Below, in pieces: positions 5,807-11,663 of a stretch of 12,992 nt of DNA. Origin of the DNA: Phycisphaerae bacterium. GTDB lineage: Bacteria; Planctomycetota; Phycisphaerae; Sedimentisphaerales; UBA12454. Every line of letters begins with the position of its first letter. Position 1 is the stretch's first letter. The DNA is taken from assembly GCA_028712345.1 (NCBI GenBank), contig JAQTQF010000022.1, positions 1 to 12,992 on the forward strand. The letters run 5' to 3'. Both the position numbers and the translations under genes were made by a program. The notes below the pieces were generated by a model. That model searched no databases. It was given only the letters and a program-made list of their open reading frames with translations, and had not been told where the DNA came from.

Positions 5807-6278
5807 TTAGTTTTTATCAAGTTCCAAAACAGGCTTGATTGCTTCATTGAAAGATTTAGCCGCCTGGCTCGAACTGTAATGCTGAATGTATGGTTCTCCC
5901 GAATCGCAGGCATTTACTATCTGCGGGTCTATAGGGATTTTCCCCAGAAACGGAATATTCATCTCCAATGCCATTTTTTTGCCGCCGCCGGATTTGAATA
6001 TATCAGTTTTTTCGCCGCATTTCGGGCATACAAACCCGCTAATATTTTCAATAACACCAATAACAGGCAAATCCAAACTTCTGCAAAAGGAAACTCCTTT
6101 TCTGACATCAGACAAGGCAACCTGCTGCGGGGTGGTAACAATAACGGCTCCATCCGCCTTTACCGGAAAGTACAAGTATTTTATGTTTAATCTGACTCAT
6201 TCTACGGCGAATGTGCTCCTGTTCGAGTTCCATTTGCTTTTTTCTATCCTGCTGATTTTGCATAGCCTGATTTGTCAT
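5807..6278 (-). pseudogene. mrp: Mrp/NBP35-family ATPase broken at the P-loop
   Basis: Mrp/ApbC/NBP35 proteins are P-loop ATPases that carry and transfer Fe-S clusters. Here the N-terminal start (ATG 6278) runs through MSQIKHKILVLSGKGG, the first half of the deviant Walker A motif, then loses the frame and stops after WSRYCYH. The C-terminal part follows in another frame: ADGAVIVTTPQQVALSDVRK, the cluster-binding CPKC, the SGGGKKMA segment and IPIDPQIV. About 120 residues between GKGG and ADGA are missing, including Walker B and the switch regions. The C-terminal frame alone can be read from a TTG at 6175 to give 122 residues, but without an ATP site. The neighbouring NifX-like gene follows after 39 nt. 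Confidence 0.8.
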
Positions 6279-6298
6279 ATTTGCATATTTCTCAAAGA

Positions 6299-6553
6299 TT
6301 ATTTTGACTTATCCCGCGGACAAGCATTTGAAATTTTCATACTCATTACGATTTGATAGCTTTGTGTCAATTGTTCAAAAGCCTCTTGTACGGATTTGAA
6401 TATAATGTCCGATTCCCCAGTAACCAAACTGCTCATCGTTTGTGTTTCAACTTTTAAGCCTCTATCCTTCAATATCCCGCAAAATTCATCGATAGGCTCA
6501 GAAAGAGATTTTGTCTTCAACGAATAAACGCTTACTTGTGCCTGGACTTTCAT
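6299..6553 (-). CDS. YkoF-like thiamine/HMP-binding domain protein
   Basis: Short protein of 84 residues resembling one ferredoxin-like domain of the YkoF/MTH1187 group. It has an initial beta strand VQAQVSVYSL, then IDEFCGILKDRGLKVE, a middle VTGESDIIF and the end pattern KISNACP (75-79), which is characteristic of YkoF-type domains. YkoF of Bacillus has two such domains and binds thiamine precursors; single-domain members are common and mostly untested. It may act as a small-molecule binding or regulatory subunit here. The start overlaps the stop of the methyltransferase by 4 nt (ATGA), and the mrp remnant begins 20 nt after the stop. Confidence 0.65.
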   Translation of the reverse strand: MKVQAQVSVYSLKTKSLSEPIDEFCGILKDRGLKVETQTMSSLVTGESDIIFKSVQEAFEQLTQSYQIVMSMKISNACPRDKSK

Positions 6554-7236
6554 AACTGCACCTCGACCGCTATAAATGCGCCCTTTTTACTGTTTACAGC
6601 ACGGCATAGAAACTCCCAAAAAGGCGACAACCATATCAACCATTTATTTCGAAGAACAAAGCCGGCTATTTGCATTTTCACGACACCAAAGCGCTCAAGC
6701 AAATTTTTCAATTGTTGTGGCGAAAATAATTTCCCATAAGCATATACACCGTTTACATTCTTCTGCCTTTTTTGATTGTAAGCAGATAAAGAATTTAATA
6801 CTCCCAGCAGAAGCCTGCCTTTAGGCTTAACGCACCTTGCCATTTCAGAGATTATCTTTTCGGGATTTTTGCTAAATTCAAGCACGGTAATTGCCGCCGC
6901 CGCATCGAAACTATTGTCAAAGAAAGAAAGATTTTGGCCGTCAGCTATCTGAAAACGACAATGCGGTATGTTCTTTTTATTAGCGGTTTTTATCATTTCT
7001 GCCGATATATCGGTTCCTGTTATTTCAAAACCTTTGTCGCTGAAATACCCGCTCCAGTGACCTGTGCCACAGCCGATTTCAAGAAGCCGCTTTCCATTAT
7101 TATGATTTCCCACCAGACTATCGAAAGCCTTCTTCTCAAACCTGTCATACATTGCTCCTCTGGCAGAGTTGTACCATTTATCATAACTGCCGGCTAACTT
7201 ATCGAAATCATAGTTAGTCTCTGATTGATTTGTCAC
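6550..7236 (-). CDS. class I SAM-dependent methyltransferase (type 11)
   Basis: Rossmann-fold methyltransferase with motif I LLEIGCGTGHW, the acidic end of strand 2 in GTDIS, motif II-like FDAAAAITVLEF and the post-motif KPKGRLLLGVLN. There is no membrane segment. The C-terminus WLIWLSPFWEFLCRAV is tryptophan-rich and may form the substrate lid. Substrate is unknown. I prefer the GTG at 7236, with AAGGA 10 nt upstream, over a TTG at 7257 that would overlap the MinD gene by 8 nt and add seven residues. It lies between MinD-ferredoxin ATPase 1 and the YkoF-like gene, coupled to the latter by ATGA. It is not closely similar to the other methyltransferase of the window at 9738-10358. Confidence 0.82.
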   Translation of the reverse strand: MTNQSETNYDFDKLAGSYDKWYNSARGAMYDRFEKKAFDSLVGNHNNGKRLLEIGCGTGHWSGYFSDKGFEITGTDISAEMIKTANKKNIPHCRFQIADGQNLSFFDNSFDAAAAITVLEFSKNPEKIISEMARCVKPKGRLLLGVLNSLSAYNQKRQKNVNGVYAYGKLFSPQQLKNLLERFGVVKMQIAGFVLRNKWLIWLSPFWEFLCRAVNSKKGAFIAVEVQL

Positions 7237-7249
7237 GCAATCGCCGTCC

Positions 7250-8140
7250 TTAACCAAGGGTATAAGTAATTTCTCTAAACATTGATTTTAATTTTTCTGC
7301 AATGTTACCGCCGGTGTATTCAATCAGTGTAGCTTTCATTATTTGTGCTTTTGTAAAGGATTCATCGTAAGGTATCTTACCGACAACCTTTAAGCCTTTC
7401 TCTTTAGCGTCTTTTTCGATTTTTTCCGTCATTTCCGGATTAATATCCGCTTTATTTACACAGACCAGAGTTTTAATTCCAAAATTAGCCGTAAGCTGCG
7501 CAACTCTTTCAAGGTCGTGTATTCCTGAAAGGGTGGGCTCTGTAACCACAAGCGCCAAATCCGCTCCTGTGATGGAGGCAATAACCGGACAGCCAATCCC
7601 CGGAGAACCGTCGATAATCAATAAATCTTTGTTTTGTTCATCAGCAATTTTTTTTGCCTCTTTGCGGATTAAGGTTACGAGTTTGCCGCTATTTTCTTCT
7701 GCGATACCGAGCTTTGCATGCACCATCGGACCAAAACGCGTATCTGAAATGAACCATTTACCATTTATGGCAGGCTCAAAAGCGATTGCATCCGCCGGAC
7801 AGAACTCGACACAGACTTTGCAGCCTTCACAGGAAACAGGATCTATCGTATAAGTTTTTCCAACAATATCATTACCCATGCCGTCAAACTTTATCGCATC
7901 GAATCGGCACATCTTTGCACATCTGCCACAGCCGATGCATTTTTCGGTTACAATAGAGGCCTGTTTACCGCCGGAAAAATCCGATTGGTGTCTTATCTTT
8001 GGCTCTAAAACAAGGTGCAAATCGGCAGCATCAACATCGCAATCCGCAAGCACGGTATTTTTTGCCAATGACGCAAATGCCGCGGTTATACTTGTTTTAC
8101 CCGTCCCGCCTTTACCGCTTATTACGACTAACTCCTTCAT
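7250..8140 (-). CDS. MinD-type ATPase with inserted two-[4Fe-4S] ferredoxin domain (1)
   Basis: Protein of 296 residues of the MinD/Mrp P-loop superfamily. The deviant Walker A GKGGTGKT is at 9-16. A bacterial ferredoxin domain is inserted after the first beta-alpha units: Cys68, 71, 74, 78 (CIGCGRCAKMC) and Cys104, 107, 110, 114 (CEGCKVCVEFCP), enough for two [4Fe-4S] clusters. Walker B-like LLIIDGSPGIGCP follows, then VVTEPTLSGIHDLER and the base-recognition VNKADIN. Known relatives include Orp3/Orp4 of the Desulfovibrio orange-protein complex. Probably an ATP-driven electron or cluster-transfer partner; the true target is unknown. The ribosome site TAAGGAT is 8 nt upstream. A second, divergent copy is at 8890-9741. 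Confidence 0.93.
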   Translation of the reverse strand: MKELVVISGKGGTGKTSITAAFASLAKNTVLADCDVDAADLHLVLEPKIRHQSDFSGGKQASIVTEKCIGCGRCAKMCRFDAIKFDGMGNDIVGKTYTIDPVSCEGCKVCVEFCPADAIAFEPAINGKWFISDTRFGPMVHAKLGIAEENSGKLVTLIRKEAKKIADEQNKDLLIIDGSPGIGCPVIASITGADLALVVTEPTLSGIHDLERVAQLTANFGIKTLVCVNKADINPEMTEKIEKDAKEKGLKVVGKIPYDESFTKAQIMKATLIEYTGGNIAEKLKSMFREITYTLG

Positions 8141-8163
8141 AATAGAGAATCCTTAGGGCTATG

Positions 8164-8523
8164 TCAGAATGATATAACTTTGTCTGTCTCACTGACCCAC
8201 TGTGCCAATTCAGTCATTTTGGATTCATGAGCACCCTCAAAATAAGGTTCGCCTTTGTGGATGCCGCAGCGTACTTTGCAGGTACCACATACCTTAACAG
8301 AAACATTTTTCGCAATAAGGTCTTTAAGCATTTTTCCTAAATCAAAATATCCTTCAGGTGGCCTGGCGACATCTCGAGCCAAATCCACCGAGTCATTCAT
8401 TAAAAAAATATTTACACTTATACCGAGATTAAGCAACTGCTCCGCCAGCCGCAAAGCATTCCATATGACATCTGTACCATCATAAGGATTTCTGTTAAAT
8501 ACAAGAAGAACATTTGCTGCCAT
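8164..8523 (-). CDS. DsrE/TusD-family sulfur-relay protein
   Basis: Protein of 119 residues with the DsrE fold: start NVLLVFNRNPYDGTDVIWNALRL, then SVNIFLMNDSVDLA, and a cysteine-bearing segment VKVCGTCKVRCG (Cys79, Cys82, Cys86). DsrE-like proteins pass persulfide sulfur between partners (TusBCD, DsrEFH), and the CGTC segment fits the stand-alone subgroup with a candidate acceptor cysteine. No dsr or tus partners are in the window. Its first 29 nt overlap the end of the J-domain gene, and its ribosome site AAAGGAAAA is inside that gene. The position between two ferredoxin-MinD ATPases suggests sulfur delivery for a metal-sulfide or Fe-S centre. Confidence 0.85.
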   Translation of the reverse strand: MAANVLLVFNRNPYDGTDVIWNALRLAEQLLNLGISVNIFLMNDSVDLARDVARPPEGYFDLGKMLKDLIAKNVSVKVCGTCKVRCGIHKGEPYFEGAHESKMTELAQWVSETDKVISF

Positions 8524-8872
8524 TAGATTTTCCTTTCATTTCTCCGGATTCAAAAAACTTCTCTCTCCACCACAAAAAGTGTCCCCACCAATTCTCAAGC
8601 GTGTATCTGTCATCCCCCGGCACGCCCGGCCAGGAATTAATCTCTTCCAGTATATTCTCACAGGGTTTATCAAAAGCTAAAAGCTCATAGGCGCACTTTA
8701 TGAGTGTAAACTTTTTATTTGCTTCGGTACTGCTTGCGTTATGGTCCGGATGATATTTAATAGCCGCCCGACGATAGGCTTTCTTGATTTGCTGCTTATC
8801 GGTTATTTCTTCAATTTCAAGGATTTTACGGGCTGCTTTACGCGCCTCTATATCCCTGGTAATCTTGTCCAT
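8495..8872 (-). CDS. small J-domain (DnaJ-like) protein
   Basis: J-domain co-chaperone of the type with no DnaJ zinc or substrate-binding domains. KKAYRRAAIKYHPDHN contains the HPD tripeptide that stimulates DnaK, followed by the helix ANKKFTLIKCAYELL. The rest is a tryptophan-rich segment (ENWWGHFLWWREKFF) and a tail ending CSSCI, which could hold a thiol pair. I chose ATG 8872; a TTG at 8893 that overlaps the upstream stop by 4 nt would add seven residues and is equally possible. It is coupled to the MinD gene upstream and overlaps the DsrE gene downstream. A role like HscB in Fe-S transfer is an inference from context only. Confidence 0.82.
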   Translation of the reverse strand: MDKITRDIEARKAARKILEIEEITDKQQIKKAYRRAAIKYHPDHNASSTEANKKFTLIKCAYELLAFDKPCENILEEINSWPGVPGDDRYTLENWWGHFLWWREKFFESGEMKGKSNGSKCSSCI

Positions 8873-8889
8873 AAAATCCGTGTCGTGCT

Positions 8890-9741
8890 TCAATTATCTT
8901 TGCCCATCCTTTTTATATCTTCATACAACTTCAAAAACTTATTCCTATAATCAGGCATCGCTTCTACGAGCATCACACCTCGTGAATAGCTTTCGGCAAT
9001 TTTTCTGTCGTTTGGTATTTGAATAAGCACTTCAATGTTTTCCTGCCGGCAGTACCGTAATACTGCGTCATTTCCGATGTCGCTTCTGTTGATTGCCACG
9101 GCAAAAGGGATTTTCAACTGGCGCACCATACCCACTGCCAGAGTCAAATCATTCAGACCAAAAGGTGTCGGTTCTGTTACCAATAAGACGACATCACTGC
9201 CTTTTATTGCTTCTATCACGGGACACGATGTCCCCGGAGGAGCATCTATGATATTAGTCATATTTTCTTGTATTCTTTTTTTAATGCGCTTAATCATCGC
9301 AGGGGTTTGGATAGCGCCTATGTCGAGTCTGCCGTGCCCGAAATATGTCCCGTTTGATTTGCCGAATTCAGCTATTCCTATTTTTCTCTGCTTTTCAGTA
9401 ATCGCTCCCACTGGGCAGATTGCCATACACCCGCCGCAAGAATGACAAAGCTGTTCAAAAACCAGTGGCTTACTTTTGAGACAGATTATGGCGCTGTATT
9501 GACAAAGCCGGCCGCATTTTCCGCAGCCCGTACATTTATCCATATCGACCTGTGGCACTCCAACCGTTACATCCTCCGTAATATCAATGTCCGGCTTTAA
9601 GAAAATATGACCGTTAGGCTCTTCTGCATCGCAATCAAGATATTGAACCTGTTGGCCGACGCCAGCCAGTGACATTGCCAGATTCGTTGATATTGTGGTC
9701 TTGCCAGTACCGCCTTTTCCGCTTGCAACTGAAATAATCAT
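8890..9741 (-). CDS. MinD-type ATPase with inserted two-[4Fe-4S] ferredoxin domain (2)
   Basis: Second member, 283 residues. The deviant Walker A GKGGTGKTT is at 8-16. The ferredoxin insert carries Cys70, 73, 76, 80 (CTGCGKCGRLC) and Cys99, 102, 105, 109 (CHSCGGCMAICP). Then come FGHGRLDIGA, IIDAPPGTSCP as Walker B region, TEPTPFGLNDL and AINRSDIGN. Unlike copy 1, it keeps the EEPNGHIFLKP segment after strand 2, so the two copies are different subfamilies and probably form a heteromeric pair, as Orp3 and Orp4 do. ATG overlaps the upstream methyltransferase stop by 4 nt. It is the first ATPase transcribed in the cluster. Confidence 0.93.
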   Translation of the reverse strand: MIISVASGKGGTGKTTISTNLAMSLAGVGQQVQYLDCDAEEPNGHIFLKPDIDITEDVTVGVPQVDMDKCTGCGKCGRLCQYSAIICLKSKPLVFEQLCHSCGGCMAICPVGAITEKQRKIGIAEFGKSNGTYFGHGRLDIGAIQTPAMIKRIKKRIQENMTNIIDAPPGTSCPVIEAIKGSDVVLLVTEPTPFGLNDLTLAVGMVRQLKIPFAVAINRSDIGNDAVLRYCRQENIEVLIQIPNDRKIAESYSRGVMLVEAMPDYRNKFLKLYEDIKRMGKDN

Positions 9742-10358
9742 AGGCTTTTCGTAAGCCCCTTTTCGGCAATAAGAATGCTCTGATGCAGGCTCTTTGCCTT
9801 TTTCAACGAGAAACCTTTTTTCGCAAGATACGATTCGATGTCCAAAAGTGTTGTCTTGCCCGCTTCGTGCGTTTTGCCTTCAAGAGAGTGGATTTTACTC
9901 ATAATTTTGAAACCTTCCTCCGTAAAATCACTCAGAATGAGTTTGCCCTTTTGTGAAAGGATTCGGGTTAATTCATCTGTAACCATATAGGGATTACGCA
10001 AATGATGCAGGGTATTGACGGAAAAGATGGTATCGAAGCTGCCATCGGCAAAACTTGTATGCTCGGCGTTTTCGATTCTGAAATCCGCACATTTTTCAAG
10101 CCCGAAATATGCCAAGTTAAGTTTTGCAAAATGCAGCTCTTCCTCCGAAATATCAAAGCAGGCAAATGAATAACCCTGTTTTGCCAAAGCAACGGCAAAA
10201 TAGCCCTTACCGGTACCGGCTTCAAGGATTTTCCCATAGAGAGGTTTTGCCCGTTCCAGAATAAAACTTCTTTCCCTGTCTATGTCATAGCCAAAACCCG
10301 TATAAAGCTTTTTTCTTTCAAGATAGTTTTGATGATTTTCAAGTATTTCATCATCCAA
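9738..10358 (-). CDS. class I SAM-dependent methyltransferase
   Basis: Rossmann-fold methyltransferase with motif I ILEAGTGKGYFAVALA, strand 2 ending ACFDIS, motif II SFDTIFSVNTLHHL and motif III GKLILSDF. There is a well-conserved Asn-Thr-Leu-His-His pattern but no hint of substrate. The start is uncertain: TTG at 10358 has GAGG 9 nt upstream, while a TTG at 10373 gives five more residues with a poorer site. The stop overlaps the MinD ATG by 4 nt. It follows a 129-nt gap after peptide deformylase, which shows no convincing promoter or terminator, so this may or may not be the first gene of the ATPase operon. Confidence 0.8.
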   Translation of the reverse strand: MDDEILENHQNYLERKKLYTGFGYDIDRERSFILERAKPLYGKILEAGTGKGYFAVALAKQGYSFACFDISEEELHFAKLNLAYFGLEKCADFRIENAEHTSFADGSFDTIFSVNTLHHLRNPYMVTDELTRILSQKGKLILSDFTEEGFKIMSKIHSLEGKTHEAGKTTLLDIESYLAKKGFSLKKAKSLHQSILIAEKGLTKSL

Positions 10359-10502
10359 TGTATATTTCCTCAAAATCTTACTGAATTTTCAAGAAGTAAT
10401 TAAACACCGTATTTTAAAATTCGAATATCAAAAACCGAAATTCTCCCTTGGGAACATCTTGGGTGGAAACAATATCTAATGTTCAAAATAAACTATCCGT
10501 CC

Positions 10503-10997
10503 TTAAGCCCGAAGCTCGTAATCACAAATCAAAACACCATTAAGGTGGTCTATCTCATGCTGAAGTACCCGAGCAAAAATACCGGCGGCCGATACGCTCA
10601 TTTCGTTGCCTTTGACATCCATCCCTTCAACCTCAATTGTCCGTCGCCGCTTAACATTTATTGATTTTCCCGGCAAGCTGAGACATCCTTCTTCCAGCCA
10701 GTCCCACTCGGCAACACACACAATTCGCGGATTTACTATGCAAACCTGATCATTATATACCTCAGCAACGATAATTCGTCTGGACAGCCCGATTTGCGGT
10801 GCGGCCAGACCAATACCTTTATTTTGCCGCATATAATCCAACATCTGCGCCGCAAGAATTTGTACATCGTCGCCAAATACCTCTACAGAACGCGCCGTCT
10901 GCCGCAGTACCTGACTGCCCGGATATATTTCCAACTGCAACGGTTCTCTGATTGTTTTGCCTATGTCGTCTTTGCCGTCGCCGACCGCTGCTTTCAT
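10503..10997 (-). CDS. def: peptide deformylase
   Basis: Metal-dependent enzyme that removes the formyl group from the N-terminal methionine of nascent proteins. All three catalytic motifs are seen: GIGLAAPQ (61-68), EGCLSLP (103-109, metal ligand Cys105) and QHEIDHLNG (146-154, His147 and His151). Length 164 is in the usual range. The first 20 residues are not conserved, so a later start cannot be excluded. ATG 10997 overlaps the stop of the upstream 78-residue gene by 4 nt. No fmt gene is next to it, although def and fmt often pair. Confidence 0.95.
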   Translation of the reverse strand: MKAAVGDGKDDIGKTIREPLQLEIYPGSQVLRQTARSVEVFGDDVQILAAQMLDYMRQNKGIGLAAPQIGLSRRIIVAEVYNDQVCIVNPRIVCVAEWDWLEEGCLSLPGKSINVKRRRTIEVEGMDVKGNEMSVSAAGIFARVLQHEIDHLNGVLICDYELRA

Positions 10998-11230
10998 ATC
11001 AAAGACAATTCCTTATCCATATCGATGTCGTCCCAATCGAATTTATCTATCTTAATCCAGCCGCTTTGTGGCAAAGAATCAAAACAAACCGGTTCGGGAT
11101 TACACCATCTTCTTCCGGGAGAAAACTGCCATTTGGTATAACGATTTATCGGCAAAGCAGTTTTATCTATTCGGTAACCATTAGGATGAAAACCAATACC
11201 AATTTCATCGGGCCGAAATGTAACATTCAT
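10994..11230 (-). CDS. small protein of unknown family, coupled to def
   Basis: I do not recognise this 78-residue protein. It has no signal peptide, no membrane segment and only two Cys, in a run WCNPEPVCF. It is rich in aromatic and acidic residues and ends FDWDDIDMDKELSLI. The start at ATG 11230 is chosen for its strong ribosome site (GGGAGG, 6 nt upstream); an upstream frame to 11269 adds 13 residues without support. Its stop overlaps the def start (ATGA). Good translation signals and tight coupling make it likely to be real. Confidence 0.6.
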   Translation of the reverse strand: MNVTFRPDEIGIGFHPNGYRIDKTALPINRYTKWQFSPGRRWCNPEPVCFDSLPQSGWIKIDKFDWDDIDMDKELSLI

Positions 11231-11325
11231 AATTGCCTCCCTGCATATTTGCACTGAATTATCCGTCAACCGTTTTACAAACCTCTCTTTACAGAACTCA
11301 TCGCCAAATACCTGCCGGGGAGCAG

Positions 11326-11634
11326 TTAGCTTTTTTTCAGTTTGTCTACGGATTCCTGAACTTCCGCGGCGCCTTTGTCGTATAGCATCTGCTCGTCAGG
11401 AGCCAATTCGTGCAAAAGTCGCAAAAATTCGCCAGCGTGAACACGCTCTTCATCGGCTATATCCGCAAGCACCTCTTTGGCCAGCTTATTGTCTGTAGAC
11501 TCTGCTAACTGCATATACAACTGGATTGCTTCGTATTCAGCAGAAACCATAAAACGAACCGCTCTAACCAACTCGGCATCCGTCAGTTTGCATTCCTTTG
11601 CCATTCCGCTAAAAGGATTTCCAAATTCCGGCAT
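11326..11634 (-). CDS. small ferritin-like (rubrerythrin-type) protein
   Basis: Protein of 102 residues, mostly two long helices, in the ferritin-like superfamily. SAEYEAIQLY (Glu33) and DEERVHAGEF (Glu62/63 and His66) give one Glu plus one ExxH, half of a diiron site, so it should work as a dimer or larger assembly in which two chains complete the site. The start MPEFGNPFSGM is typical of this group. Related small ferritin-like domains are cargo of, or fused to, encapsulin shells in some archaea and bacteria, but no encapsulin is seen here. It may oxidise and store iron or remove peroxide. The ribosome site AAGGAAGG is 6 nt before the ATG, and the gene starts 29 nt after the disulfide reductase stop, so it is likely co-transcribed. 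Confidence 0.8.
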   Translation of the reverse strand: MPEFGNPFSGMAKECKLTDAELVRAVRFMVSAEYEAIQLYMQLAESTDNKLAKEVLADIADEERVHAGEFLRLLHELAPDEQMLYDKGAAEVQESVDKLKKS

Positions 11635-11663
11635 AGTTCACCTTCCTTTCGTAAATTTTTCTT

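Noticed and set aside
7533..7853. 106-codon plus-strand frame opposite the MinD-ferredoxin gene
   Set aside because: It mirrors the real coding frame of a well-supported protein; low-complexity composition and no ribosome site.
9035..9445. 136-codon plus-strand frame opposite the second MinD-ferredoxin gene
   Set aside because: Antisense shadow of a conserved gene, no domain features.
11231..11325. Promoter upstream of the 78-residue gene (TTGACG followed by TATGCA)
   Set aside because: The spacing and -10 are poor, and the implied start would fall within the ribosome site.
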